Assembly: GCA_964020975.1 (NCBI GenBank)
Contig: OZ026626.1
Coordinates: 10,979,060-11,043,059, forward strand
Source: Hermodice carunculata
Lineage: Eukaryota > Annelida > Polychaeta > Eunicida > Amphinomidae
Direction of reading: 5' to 3'
DNA: 64,000 bases
The number at the start of each line of letters is the position of its first letter. Position 1 is the first letter of the stretch. Positions 35,501 to 42,573 of the stretch are shown in pieces. The notes beneath the pieces are model-generated. The model did no database searches. It worked only from the letters and a program-made list of their open reading frames with translations, and was not told where the DNA came from. A program made the position numbers and the translations under genes.

Positions 35501-37564
35501 TCAGTAGCCAGACTGGCAGCCAGAGGGCGCAACCATAGGGATATCAGCTGGGCAGTACAGCTGTGCTTCTCTCCCAGAGAAGTGGATCCTAGAGGGATTA
35601 TTGATGGGTTTCCACTGGTGAGTGCTATAATTAAGGAACAAAGGAATTGGTCTAAATTGCTCATTTTCATGAATACATGTCTGCTGCTTGTTTATTCTGT
35701 TTTGTTTGTGTACAGGAGTTTGAGTCGCAAGAGGTGACAGTTAGCAGTGAGTACTGGATTCTGTACTTCAACGCTACTTCAGAACGGGATGGCTTCCTTT
35801 CTGCCGTTATGCAGGCATGGTCGCAGCACTTCCAGGTGGGACTTCAATATTATCGGCAATACTAATTCTGGCTATAAACAAGAGAAATATGTATCCAAAA
35901 TTCTCAAAGTCACAATCCAGTATCTTGAATTATAAGGCCAAATGCAGAAGTTTGTATGAAGATTATAGATGTACATTTATATGCATGTAAAGAATTGATT
36001 GTGTGAAATTTCTGAAATTACCTGTGCTGAGCCTATCATCAGATTTTTCGCCTTAGTATAGGACACTAAGTGCTTAATCTTGGAATATTCCAAAAATATA
36101 TTCTTTTCCTGGATGGTAATGTTAAAAAACATGCACAAATTTCTGTACTGGGTATAACTGGATTGAAGATGCATGTATTAAAAAAAAAAAGGAAAGACAG
36201 TGATTTTAACCTTACACATCAGAGAGTTGCCTGTTAAAGAGACCATGGCTTATGCATAGTTACATATGCAATTAATGGGCCCTTTCTTCAATACCACCAC
36301 AGCCTGTTTTCAGTCATTTAGTCTGCCTGGCCAGTCACAAATGTGTGAATCCAGAAAAAAATTGTGTTGGGCACAGGTGGATACAAGTCCCGCATTGTAA
36401 CACTCCATTAGTCTGTGATTTATTACAAGTGTGGATCCAGGTCACATATTGTAACACTTCATTAGTCTACCATTAATCTGGATCCAGGTCACATATTGTA
36501 ACACTTCATTAGTCTACCATTAATCTGGATCCAGGTCACATATTGTAACACTTCATTAGTCTACCATTAATCTGGATCCAGGTCACATATTGTAACACTT
36601 CATTAGTCTACCATTAATCTGGATCCAGGTCACATATTGTAACACTTCATTAGTCTACCATTAATCTGGATCCAGGTCACATACTGTAACACTTCATTAG
36701 TCTATCATTAATCTGGATCCAGGTCACATATTGTAACACTTCATTAGTCTATTATTAATCTGGATCCAGGTCACATATTGTAACACTTCATTAGTCTATT
36801 ATTAATCTGGATCCAGGTCACATATTGCAACACTTCATTAGTCTATTATTAATCTGGATCCAGGTCTCATAGCACTGCATTAGTCAGTTACTAGTGTAGA
36901 TGTAGGTCACACATCGGAACACCAGGTCATTCTTATTACTAGTCATGTCCTGTTGTGTTAACCCTTTCCTGATCACAGTACGACTGACTTAACAGCTTTC
37001 CTTGGTGTGTCTTGGGCACAACATGCCCAGCCCATGCCAAGGAAAGCTGTTGACCTGGGGTTATAGATCTTATCGAAGCTTTTCAACAAAAAGGGTTTCT
37101 ATTAACATCCAATTAAATTAAAAACATGAAAGCAGACAGCAGTTTACATCTGGGCGCTCTTGGACAAGTTGAGCAGGAAAGGGGTAATCCACACTAAGCC
37201 AACCTCAAGTTTTTATGGCAGAATTCCTAATTTATTTTGAAGTAAAGTGATAGAATAACTATTTCAAGTATGTTGATCACAGAGGCAGTCTCACAGACAA
37301 TTGTTTGAATATTTTGTCTGCTCCACCCAGTCTCTCCTTTAGCCACAAAGTTGAGTAGAGTTTTCAAAGCAACACATAAGTGCTCTTTCCTGAGAAGTGG
37401 CAGAATGTTGAATCAGAGCTTGTTTTTGAAGTTTTCGTCCGTGATGAATGCTGGCCTTGTCTTTACAGGTGTCCTTGCCTGTGACCCATATTGAAGACAT
37501 CAGCATTCAAAAGAAATGCAGAGAGGGAGTTGCCAGACTGAAGACCAATCAGAGCAAAGTATAA
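11474..37564 (+). CDS. PLEKHM2: PLEKHM2-like (SKIP) RUN and PH domain adaptor, spliced, 14 coding exons visible, 5' end missing
   Basis: In vertebrates PLEKHM2 sits on lysosomes, binds ARL8 through its RUN domain and recruits kinesin-1 for movement to the cell periphery; it ends in a PH domain and a conserved C-terminal region. Here 14 exons join with matching phases to about 2.76 kb of coding sequence (about 919 codons). Recognition rests on blocks I recall from the human protein: GRAWLYLALSDHLLESYL (RUN), DVPYLDLA, SLEVIHVKSKGQKSKKK (human LEVIRVTKKKK), ELDYVS then LVCTNRRKQ, SVLTDATTQK, HWED, GEECGGCRR, CHEDVQTNFFRTLG, and a tail ending in KTNQSKV before TAA at 37562. The human protein is about 1019 residues, so roughly the first 90-100 are missing. 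Exon joins are 11474-11598, 12423-12485, 14743-14853, 17621-18840, 19842-19911, 20908-21063, 21650-21738, 23309-23441, 24869-25038, 25923-25991, 31489-31654, 32216-32389, 35716-35835 and 37469-37564. Orthology comes from recalled sequence, not from a search. Confidence 0.9.
11584..11800 (+). repeat. Tandem duplication of an exon end with its 5' splice site
   Basis: The exon end plus donor, TACTCGATCAACAGGTAGGT, is followed 38 bp later by a near-identical copy (TACTGGATCAACAGGTAGGT, donor at 11637). A third copy has AAGAGGAAGA in place of the donor, and a decayed copy (CAGATCAACAGGTGGATC) lies at about 11760. Use of the second donor would add 38 nt and change frame. Confidence 0.85.
12010..12415. 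repeat. 50-bp minisatellite abutting an exon acceptor
   Basis: Units start GGAAACTGGACATAACACAA at 12121, 12171, 12221, 12271, 12321 and 12371, exactly 50 bp apart, with older copies to the left. The last copy runs into the acceptor at 12422 of the short RUN exon. Confidence 0.9.
12423..12485 (+). CDS. PLEKHM2: PLEKHM2-like exon: end of RUN domain
   Basis: This 63-nt, phase 0-0 exon encodes RLQILITLASGLEFVSFQLD plus one valine. Human PLEKHM2 has a near-identical ASGLEF-type helix at the end of its RUN domain. The acceptor TTACAG directly abuts a 50-bp minisatellite. The donor is GTGCGT, a weak match to consensus. The next exon continues in frame with DVPYLDLA, which supports this boundary. 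Confidence 0.88.
13566..13811. mobile_element. TTAA-type hairpin MITE, subfamily B
   Basis: Ends TCACTGCCAAATTTTGGACT and TTGGCACTGAAAGAGCTAA, with GACTGAGTCAACAGCTTTTC and an inverse arm. It carries the family's GCATGCTGGTACTTGAATGA then AAGGTCTTTT block. The TTAA target is partly decayed. Confidence 0.7.
14743..14853 (+). CDS. PLEKHM2: PLEKHM2-like exon: post-RUN segment (DVPYLDLA)
   Basis: This 111-nt, phase 0-0 exon follows a good pyrimidine tract ending TTCCAG and closes at CAG/GTGACT. It starts DVPYLDLASHI, matching human DAPYLDLAPYM, and continues with an acidic and serine-rich stretch ending DSTLSQ. In human the tryptophan-acidic kinesin-binding motifs follow shortly after this point. 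Confidence 0.9.
14949..15120. mobile_element. Partial TTAA-type hairpin MITE, subfamily B
   Basis: TTAATTCTTTCATTGACAGC followed by the family's TTCAAGTACCAGTATGCCTA block and the start of the palindrome (AGTCAACAGTTTTC). It breaks off at a different sequence at about 15118. Confidence 0.5.
15680..16650. repeat. About 185-bp tandem repeat, five diverged units, one holding a MITE
   Basis: Each unit runs through an AATATCTCAAAAAATATTCACC-like block, then GATGGACCAGGTTCC, AAAACCAGCTTTCTC, TGAAACTTCTAAAGTATTTA and GGCCATCTGAGTGGC. Units start near 15700, 15870, 16225, 16415 and 16590. The 16004 element interrupts the second. Confidence 0.8.
16004..16178. mobile_element. 175-bp TA-flanked MITE inserted in a tandem repeat unit
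   Basis: CAGTGGTACCTGGTGTATGC and the inverse ACATACAGCAGATACCACTG form about 26-bp TIRs, with TA at 16002-16003 and 16179-16180. Sister repeat units lacking it show the empty site. Confidence 0.85.
16700..16829. mobile_element. Subfamily B hairpin MITE fragment
   Basis: GCATGCTTTAGGTGCCCAAA with GCATGCTTTGGAAAGCTGTT then GACTGAGTCCACAATTTGCC and ACTGAAAGAG-TTAA is the right half of a B copy. Its terminal TTAA (16830-16833) is shared with the next element. Confidence 0.65.
16834..17065. mobile_element. TTAA-flanked hairpin MITE, subfamily C, complete
   Basis: TTAA at 16830-16833 and 17066-17069 flank 232 bp with ends CCCTTTCCCCCTCAAA and TTCAAGGGGGAAAGGG. The internal palindrome is perfect: GTCAACAGCTTTCCTTGGCA and its inverse, with TGGGCACTTAGTGCCCA at the centre. 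Confidence 0.85.
17621..18840 (+). CDS. PLEKHM2: PLEKHM2-like large exon: disordered linker with conserved basic motif
   Basis: This 1220-nt exon (phase 0 in, 2 nt over at the end) encodes about 406 residues rich in S, D, G, N and K, almost certainly disordered. Early in the exon are DDTDFTDSAIDTS and TTSLEVIHVKSKGQKSKKK. The latter matches the human LEVIRVTKKKK block and anchors the exon. The exon contains no tryptophan, so the W-acidic kinesin light chain motifs known from the vertebrate protein are not visible here. The acceptor is TGTTTTCAG. The donor is GCA/GTAAGT at 18841, which avoids the in-frame TAA at 18842. Confidence 0.9.
19272..19446. mobile_element. Subfamily B hairpin MITE lacking most of the palindrome
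   Basis: Runs from CAGTGCCAATCATGTCTAAA to TTTGGCACTTAAAGAG before TTAA (19447-19450). Where other copies have both palindrome arms, this one goes from GTTCCAGAGAAAA directly to GCTGTTGACTCAG. Confidence 0.7.
19842..19911 (+). CDS. PLEKHM2: PLEKHM2-like exon (LDNNAKLVLMLELF)
   Basis: The 70-nt exon completes a codon split 2+1 with the previous exon (CA/G) and reads LDNNAKLVLMLELFQDAEEQ then IIK, ending at AAG/GTGAGG in phase 0. Human has VDNNHLLLLMIHVFRENEEQ at the matching place, just before the conserved middle domain. Confidence 0.9.
20908..21063 (+). CDS. PLEKHM2: PLEKHM2-like exon: middle domain, first part
   Basis: The 156-nt exon is phase 0-0. It starts MFQTTLGHSEGDVQPMYVLL, continues NRTLYLLK and ends ELDYVS at a GTGAGT donor. 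Human has GHMEGNLQLLYVLLTD and NELDYVSV in the same order. The fold resembles a PH-like strand pattern, but I name it only as the conserved middle domain. Confidence 0.92.
21650..21738 (+). CDS. PLEKHM2: PLEKHM2-like exon: middle domain (LVCTNRRKQ)
   Basis: The 89-nt exon follows ATTTCAG and reads LSINYQIINLVCTNRRKQYW then LTTGDEVLTK. LVCTNRRKQ is identical to human. It ends after AA of a split lysine codon at a GTAAAT donor. Confidence 0.93.
21790..22165. repeat. Decayed TA-type MITE pair
   Basis: Two blocks with TGAGAGACCACC / AGGTGGTCTCTCATTGGA words resemble the 3367 family. One spans about 21790-21935, the other about 21990-22165. An AGGCCAGGTGGTCTCTCATG copy recurs at 22478. Ends are not clear. 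Confidence 0.45.
22562..22794. mobile_element. TTAA-flanked hairpin MITE, subfamily B, complete
   Basis: TTAA at 22558-22561 and 22795-22798. The palindrome is near perfect: GACTGAGTCAACAGCTTTCC and GGAAAGCTGTTGACC arms joined through GGGGCACTTTCCGC and GCGGAAAGTGCCCC. Confidence 0.8.
22862..23021. mobile_element. 160-bp TA-flanked MITE (CAGTGGTCCCCCTC family)
   Basis: Ends CAGTGGTCCCCCTCGTATGA and TTATAAGAGGGGGACCACTG are long inverted repeats, with TA on both sides. A diverged relative lies at 59795. Confidence 0.8.
23309..23441 (+). CDS. PLEKHM2: PLEKHM2-like exon: middle domain end (SVLTDATTQK)
   Basis: The 133-nt exon completes the split lysine and reads CIMGHLDNAIRHSELDLPRL, then SVLTDATTQKIAMRKWAAGE up to RTE, ending phase 0 at GAG/GTGGGT. 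Human has PSILTDATMEKLALAKFVAQ. The acceptor is TATGACAG. Confidence 0.93.
23522..24860. other. Intron without recognised elements
   Basis: Intron between the exons ending 23441 and starting 24869. A loose periodicity (GATAA...AGTAAGTAGCCA) at about 24590-24810 suggests a degenerate tandem repeat of roughly 60 bp. Otherwise I see nothing. Confidence 0.4.
24869..25038 (+). CDS. PLEKHM2: PLEKHM2-like exon: start of PH domain
   Basis: The 170-nt exon reads VSDVSLLCYVLTHWEDSQAL, then EGILLVKTQ and WRPAYFVLK. HWED and the KEG...L...W..(C/Y)FVVL pattern are the family's lead-in to the PH domain and its first strands. The acceptor is TTAGCAG and the donor is AA/GTGAGT inside a lysine codon. Confidence 0.92.
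25200..25423. mobile_element. TTAA-type hairpin MITE, subfamily D
   Basis: Ends CTCATGTCACCCT and AGGGTGGAATGAG before TTAA. It has the shared GAGTCAACAGCTTTCCTTG arm and GCCAAGGAAAGCTGTTGACC inverse. The flanking arms differ from subfamilies A-C. Confidence 0.7.
25923..25991 (+). CDS. PLEKHM2: PLEKHM2-like exon: PH domain strand 3-4
   Basis: The 69-nt exon reads DGMLFQYNDQHDGGLPKLCV then HL, ending after AA of a split codon at GTAAGT. Joined to 31489 it gives AAT (N) and continues GEECGGCRR, matching human LSVNMGGEQCGGCRR. That match fixes the next exon and excludes the small candidate exon at 29536. Confidence 0.9.
26056..26275. mobile_element. TTAA-type hairpin MITE, subfamily A, reversed
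   Basis: Ends CCCTTAAAGTGCTGATTTAA and GATTAGCACTTGAAGGG, with the TTAA partly decayed. The GTGTTCCTCGGGACACT palindrome arm comes first, so the copy is inverted relative to 9396. Confidence 0.72.
26367..26540 (+). mobile_element. TA-flanked MITE (pogo style), copy 4, nested in an older element
   Basis: CAGTAAAAGCTCTTTATAAT to GAGGTTTCATTG with TA both sides. Flanking text (GATCTAAAAATGGTCAGTAG left, AAGTCCAAAAATGGTCACAG right) belongs to the 3367-like family. Confidence 0.65.
26940..27160. mobile_element. Decayed TTAA-type hairpin MITE, subfamily C-like
   Basis: TTAA then CCATTTCCCATCC, a TTTTCAATTCAAATTTTGCA block, and the arm GGCAAGGTAAGCTGTCGACC near 27100. The palindrome is eroded. Confidence 0.5.
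27940..28140. repeat. Foldback sequence in intron
   Basis: CTGTGTTCTTATTTTCGC and GTGAAATTAAGAACACAG form inverted arms around 27955-28010, and further GTGAAAATAAATG words occur near 28105-28130. Likely an old TIR element. Confidence 0.4.
28610..28885. repeat. 42-bp C-rich minisatellite, about 6 units
   Basis: The unit GTACAGCCATACCCCCCTCC then CCCTAACAGCAGCCAGGCCA recurs. Because 42 is divisible by three, reading frames stay open on both strands, producing a spurious 87-residue ORF. Confidence 0.88.
29173..29401. mobile_element. TTAA-type hairpin MITE, subfamily B
   Basis: TTAA then CTCTTTAAGTGCCAAATTTT and an end TTGGCACTGAAACTGC. It has GACTGAGTCAACAGCTTTTC and a GAAAAGTTGTTGACC arm, and the full GCATGCTGGTACTTGAATGA block. 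Confidence 0.78.
29560..31480. other. Intron sequence, no element recognised
   Basis: AT-rich intron between the two PH-domain exons. GTGATCACT words recur at about 30620-30690. No TIR pairs or coding signal seen. Confidence 0.4.
31489..31654 (+). CDS. PLEKHM2: PLEKHM2-like exon: PH domain core and C-terminal helix
   Basis: The 166-nt exon encodes GEECGGCRRCPQSDREHSFE, LILSDGTPLQMSA and EWLQSLCQAVAEGVG. The last block is the PH C-terminal helix; human has EWMQHLCQAVSKGV. The acceptor is TTTCCAG and the donor is GGG/GTCAGT. An alternative donor two codons upstream (GTTGGG) would also keep frame. Confidence 0.92.
31870..32215 (+). repeat. Intronic tandem repeat carrying copies of the 3' splice site
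   Basis: Units of roughly 38 bp run CTATTGTACTTTTGCTGTAC then TTACAGATGACAATCCC. The last unit is the true acceptor of the next exon (AG at 32214-32215). At least four earlier units, near 31910, 31948, 31982 and 32020, keep an intact TACAGAT. Confidence 0.85.
32216..32389 (+). CDS. PLEKHM2: PLEKHM2-like exon: C-terminal domain first part (CHEDVQTNFFRTLG)
   Basis: The 174-nt, phase 0-0 exon starts MTIPSGGCLSCCCVV and includes MCHEDVQTNFFRTLGSASIT and TDPAVTLYCLV. Human has TCHEDCQTSFFRSLGTAKLG. I chose the acceptor CTTACAG/ATGACA at 32215 because it keeps phase 0 with the upstream donor; AG at 32229 would not. The acceptor is the last copy of an intronic tandem repeat that carries the same splice-site sequence. 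Confidence 0.9.
33335..34480. repeat. Short-unit minisatellite, about 1.15 kb
   Basis: Degenerate units of about 17-25 bp built on CACTACTGCAGATATTATAA. Unit length is variable and no higher-order register is obvious. Confidence 0.9.
34490..35710. other. Intron, GC-richer part with no supported exon
   Basis: A GC-richer segment (34690-35600) has short ORFs on both strands. One stretch, 35493-35614, is bounded by a TTTCCAG and a CTG/GTGAGT pair. Nothing in the PLEKHM2 family corresponds to it, and the neighbouring exons join well without it. Confidence 0.4.
35716..35835 (+). CDS. PLEKHM2: PLEKHM2-like exon: C-terminal domain second part
   Basis: The 120-nt, phase 0-0 exon reads EFESQEVTVSSEYWILYFNA then SERDGFLSAVMQAW and HFQ. 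Human has PPWVIYLSCTSELDRLLSALNSGW, with the same W.(I/V).Y spacing. The boundaries are TACAG and CAG/GTGGGA. Confidence 0.92.
36400..36870. repeat. 47-bp minisatellite, about 9-10 units
   Basis: The unit TCTGGATCCAGGTCACATAT then TGTAACACTTCATTAGTCTA and CCATTAA repeats at exactly 47 bp, with single-base variants toward the right. Confidence 0.92.
36962..37184. mobile_element. TTAA-type hairpin MITE, subfamily C
   Basis: TTAA at 36958-36961, start CCCTTTCCTGATCA, end CAGGAAAGGGG. Palindrome GACTGACTTAACAGCTTTCC ... GGAAAGCTGTTGACC. Confidence 0.7.
37469..37564 (+). CDS. PLEKHM2: PLEKHM2-like terminal coding exon
   Basis: Following CTTTACAG, the exon encodes VSLPVTHIEDISIQKKCREG and VARLKTNQSKV, then TAA at 37562-37564. 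Human has VDLPHTAIQEASNKKKFEDA here and extends about 20 residues further, so this C-terminus is slightly shorter. I see no clear AATAAA signal in the first kilobase downstream. Confidence 0.88.
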   Translation: MSLPVTHIEDISIQKKCREGVARLKTNQSKV

Positions 37565-38853
37565 CTTGTACCTCTTCAGCCATGTGATCTGCAGCAGCCA
37601 ATAGCCAGAGTTCTGATCAAGCTAAGGTGACTGCTTCAGTGAAGTTGGTCATGTGACCCAAAACAGCCTATCATGTCATCCATGTAAACTTTCTGATTTT
37701 ATCAATATTCCAATTCATTACCATCATTTCGTGATTTACATCACTAAATCATACATGTCTGGCATATAAATATCAGTCAGAGCTTTTGCTCTCAACTTTT
37801 TTACACAGATACTGGAAGTTACCGTGCATGGCAAATGCAAAGCACAAGTTTTTTTTTTGTTTTGTTTTTTTGTTTTTGTTTTTTCTTTTTCTTGCAAATT
37901 TGCAGGATGTTGTTCTAGTCAGAGTAGCATGTCCTGGCAAGACCCCTAAAAACTAAAGAGACCAGATCAGGATATGAATTGCTATGTGAGTGTGAAAAGT
38001 AGTAGAATGAATAGATACACCATTTACATTTGCAGGTACTGACTTTTGTAATGTAGCTACATATAATGCCATAACTACAGGTGACATTTTTTATTATTTA
38101 TCCTGTTGCAGTGGTTACTGGAGTGTATATAAGATGCACTGGCTGAGTAAATATTCACCATCTTGTAAATTATGTGCAGAATTTTGCTGCTTTGTAAATA
38201 CTGATTTAGGGGACTAGAAAGTGATAGATTGTGTAGCCATTTGCTATAGCCTTTTTGTACATGTAGATCTTAGGTTGTGTTTACCTGCAGCTTTTAGACT
38301 GACATTGATTGCCATTTCTTTTGAGTTCAGGGAAGGACTTGCTCCAGCGACTACATTGACCATATCAGTCTTCAGACATTTTTTGCAGGTGTGAAAATTT
38401 GGTGTGATGGAAAGTTAAACCCTAGAAATAGTCTTCCTATAATATTTCCCTCTATGTTGTGTCTATATAGTCAGTGTCAGGGTGTATTATTATGTACAGG
38501 GAATGTCTTGCATGTAATGACTACATTTACACAAATATTGTTGTTGATATATGTCTTCAACCAGGCTTCTCCAGAGTGTTTGCATAGGGCCCACTCAAAA
38601 TTGTCAATATTTCATGAACATGCTCAGAATGCTCTTTTATGAAGCCATGTCCCTCCCCCCTCCCAATTTTGTACAATGGCATATTTCACCAACAGATGGA
38701 GCCACCAGCTCATGTAACCTTATTGTCTGACACGCTGCTCCCTGGTAGCAATAACAGACCAATCAGAGAAAGCTGGGTTTGTTTTTCCTCCAGGTGGCTC
38801 CACTTACACCTTATGGTTACTTGGTGGAGAAGTAGTGATGGCTGCATCATTTG
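37565..38853 (+). other. Presumed 3' UTR and downstream sequence of the PLEKHM2-like gene
   Basis: No clear AATAAA is visible near the stop, so the transcript end is unknown. The stretch includes a T-rich run at 37850-37890 and no element or ORF with recognisable content. Confidence 0.4.
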
Positions 38854-38857
38854 TTAA

Positions 38858-39114
38858 CCCTTAAAGTGCTAATCACTGTTATAGTCATTTTGTCATTACC
38901 ATTAAACGTGTAATGGTTAAAAGATTCAATTTTTTTTCTTTTTTTTTTAAGATTCAAATATTTCATGAAGATACCTTTCATTCAAATACCAGCAAGCCTA
39001 GTTCAACGCAAAAAGTAGCCTTAGTCAACAACTTTCCTCGGGACACTTTGCACACATTGTGCGCAGTGTCCTGAGGAAAGCTTGTGACTCAATCTTAAAT
39101 CAGCACTTTAAGGG
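38858..39114. mobile_element. TTAA-flanked hairpin MITE, subfamily A, complete
   Basis: TTAA at 38854-38857 and 39115-39118, ends CCCTTAAAGTGCTAATCACT and AAATCAGCACTTTAAGGG. It has a T-rich insertion of about 20 bp near 38930 and is otherwise collinear with 9396. Confidence 0.82.
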
Positions 39115-39367
39115 TTAACATGATTAAAATACTCCTATATTTTAAAACGTAACTTGCATACTAGTGGTCTCCATGCAGTTTTATGAGTAAAAAGCCAATA
39201 ACCAATGAAGTTTGGGGAAGCCTGCTGTGGCTAGTTTCCCTTGGCTATCAATTTTATTGTATGTCAGTGAGGTTTGCTGCATCTTTGGCTACTGATTAAA
39301 AGTATACTTGGGAAATGCTAATAACATATGCTATGTGTGCAGTCCTTGTTCCCTATCATCTTGTGTA

Positions 39368-39440
39368 AATATGTTAACCCTCAGTGTACATATGTTAACC
39401 CTCGGTGTACATATGTTAACCCATGGTATATATACTTTAA
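39368..39440. repeat. 21-bp minisatellite, 3-4 units
   Basis: ATGTTAACCCTCAGTGTACAT repeats with starts at 39371, 39392 and 39413, followed by a partial unit. Confidence 0.75.
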
Positions 39441-39599
39441 CCCTCTGCAGACTCGGCCCACAGTTTTCAGCCATCTGTGGGTTCCGTGTACCTATAGTGT
39501 ACCTGGAGAGGCTGCTGACTGAGTGTATTGTCCTCTTTATGACCATAAGACACAGGTGACATTGGTGACATTGGTGACACAGGTGACATTGGTGACATC

Positions 39600-41790
39600 A
39601 GATGCTTGCTAGTACTTTTGAATGGGAAGATGATACGTGTGATATTTGTGTGTTATGTCTCACAGGGTTGAAGCTAGCAGAAATGAACTGCACATAGACA
39701 TAACTGTGTGATAGACTGTTGTGCCAATGAAATGGCCAGACTAAGGTGATGTTATGAGCTGGATGTATGGCTGTTGTGTACAGTGGACAATACATAGTGA
39801 TATATATATATATGCATATAAAAGTTAACTCTCAGCAGCTGATATATACTTTAGCCATTACAGTGTGCTTAAATCCAATGGTCCTTAGGGATCAGGTGCA
39901 AATAAAACCGTTCCAAAATTCTGAGAAACCATGAGACATGAGGGAGGGGGTCGAAGCTCCAAATGGGGAGTGTCACCAAAGTTTTGGAAAGACGCTATTG
40001 AGCACCGTCCCAATCGTGTACAGCAGTAAAATCCACATCCAGAGAGTGTGAAAATAACACAGATAGTGATGAGATTTTGCCTGTACACCGGTTGGTCAGT
40101 GCAATCATGTTATGTGCAGCCAATGCAGTTGGGCAGTTGGGTTGTAAATTCACCATCCTTGGTCCATAAAAACCCATTACCGCATAGGAAAGATTTTAAA
40201 AGCTACAATAATGCTGTTGTGGAGCGCTCTTAGTGCTGAACTATTTTCCTGTTTGTGTTATTTTGCTATTATGATGTTTTGCTGTCCACATGAAACATTG
40301 TACCGATACCTTGAGGGAACAGGTGTCATTTGGGCATAAATATATGACAAAATGCTGCATTTTTCAGTCCATACAAAGATAATTTCTTATAAAGATATCA
40401 ACTTTACTTGTTGCGATGTAGAATGTAACTTTTTAGCATGTTTCGAATACTTTGCTGGCTGAAAATCGACAAAACAATGCCAAAAATGCGGCAAAATTTC
40501 ACTCATTTCAGTGTGGTATCCTGTTGTCCTAATCAGTTAGATGATTTCCTATTGGCTAAACATTACTTCAGTGCAGTTAATTTATTCTAGAAAGGTCATA
40601 TTTCAAAGCTGACTGTTGCTGTTTTAGACACCTCTTTGTATTAGGTAACAATGATGTAACGCAGATCATCATATGACCTTTTTGAATAATTTGCTCTGAC
40701 GTTTAATCACATGAGCGAATAGAAAAGGCAATTTTCAACTTCCCGTGTACATTATAATATTATAATAACTTCTGCCCAGCTCTGTAATGGGAAGCATAAG
40801 GACTGTCTATAGATGCAAAAGGACAGCAAAACTGGTCATTTCTGTGCGACAACAATGTAAAATTGTGACATTTTCTTGATCAGATGAAGATGCACAAAGG
40901 TCCTATGAAAAGTTTGAAATGGTGACGAAAGTTGTGGAATGAAATTATCTGCGGATTGGGTGCTGGTGACATTGACACCATGGTTATGCTGTTGACATAC
41001 ACAGACACAGAGGAAGATTTGTCTTTTCCAAATAAAGAATGGAATATTCCAGTTTTGCCACAACGAATCTTACTTCTAATTGCAAATAACTCATTATATA
41101 TGCATGATAATGAAATTTGAAGCACAGGACCTCCATTATATATAGCAACTCATTCCGGCCAGTACTGGACCAAAATAAGGTGTCATCATTCTGGGGATGT
41201 ACGAACCGTGTGTATAGCAGAGATCAATGCTAGGTGTAGGGGGCCTAATGATCACCGTGGTGATGGCCGCCATTATAGCAATTATAAGTTTAAGGGTTTT
41301 AACCTGTTTGTGAATGTCCACAATGATATAAGTGCAGATAGTGCTGTTGGCAAAGGACAAGAGGGGAGCATCATACTGGTTTGGTATCTTAATTCCAGGA
41401 AATAGATGATTTTGGACCGGGGGGGGGGGGGGGGGGGGAGAGGGTAAATTTTATTCCAATAGAAGATTGGAGTTTTGGAAAGGTTTTAATTGCACATGAT
41501 CCCTTACGTTATCTACTTGAGAAGGTGTACTTTTTGTGTAAAACTTGTCCGCTAAAATGCTCACAAGTGCAAAAACTTTTGTACTCAAGAGGCTGTGCAA
41601 TGTTATATTGATTTGGAATTTTCAATCCACAAGAGGTTGTGCAATGCCAGATTTCAGTAGATCATTTTAAATTTTTATAAGTGCAATGTCAGATTGTATT
41701 GGGATTTTTCATGCAGTGATATTGTGCAATGCCAGATTGATGTGGATGTTTTTGTCTGGAGGATGACGTTCAATTCTGTTTTGATCCAAT
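39600..41790. other. Gene-free stretch
   Basis: AT-rich sequence with a TATATATATA run at 39800 and a G-run at 41420-41437. No ORF has recognisable content. Confidence 0.4.
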
Positions 41791-42348
41791 GTCAACCCTT
41801 CTTAGGGAACAGTAAGAGTGAATCAACAGGTTTCGCTGACGCATGTTGGGCACATGCCAAGGAAACCTGTTGACCAGGAAGTTGCTATCCCCGTAGGTCG
41901 CATGTTAAATAAGTAAGGTCAAGGTCAACTGGTTCATACGAGTTCTCAGTAGAGGGCTCGGCTGGCAGGCAGGCTAGGTATGTGTATTTCCATTAGTTTC
42001 CATTGTAATTTGCACCTATGTAACTTTAAAACCATTCTACCCAGAAACACCAAATTTGTTGTTGCTAATGGTTGAACATGTATATAGTTAAAATACTCGT
42101 GTAAATTTGATAAGTTTCACATCATATCTATTCAATGGATTGAATGTTACCTTAACATGGACTCTTAGGGGAATACACAACTCTAGACTGCAAGAGTTTT
42201 GTGTATTGGGTTGTGTGTTCAGCCAAATACACAGAAAATTGCATATTGCGACCTCTCCAATTCTCATGCAAAATGTATTTTGTTAATGAAAAAATTGAGC
42301 TAGAACTCTGAAGCGTGACAGGGCTGAGAGTTGGCATTAAGACATTAA

Positions 42349-42573
42349 CTCTTTCTTTGTGTGTGTCAACAGCTATTTTTGGCATGCTTTGGCATAATGC
42401 ATCCAAAGCATGCTGAGGACAGCTGTTGACCTGGGCCATTTGTAGGGTAAAGTATCTGCAGCTGTAGGCACACTGGTACTAGATTGGAACATCAGTTTAC
42501 AAGGAATATGAATCTAGTATTTTTATGCCAACTCCGAGCATATCGACTTTTATCGAAATTCACAATGAAAAAG
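42349..42573. mobile_element. TTAA-flanked hairpin MITE, diverged subfamily B
   Basis: TTAA at 42345-42348 and 42574-42577. Contains GTGTCAACAGCTATTTTTGG and a GGACAGCTGTTGACCTGGGC arm with GCATGCTTTGG / CCAAAGCATGC. Confidence 0.7.

Noticed and set aside
35493-35614. Possible cassette exon between TTTCCAG and CTG/GTGAGT
   Set aside because: No counterpart in the PLEKHM2 family at this place, and the flanking exons (32389 to 35716) join in phase without it. Its text resembles a repeat also present near 33000.
36400-36870. Regular repeat that could be mistaken for a CRISPR array
   Set aside because: The whole 47-bp unit repeats without unique spacers, and the window is animal DNA.
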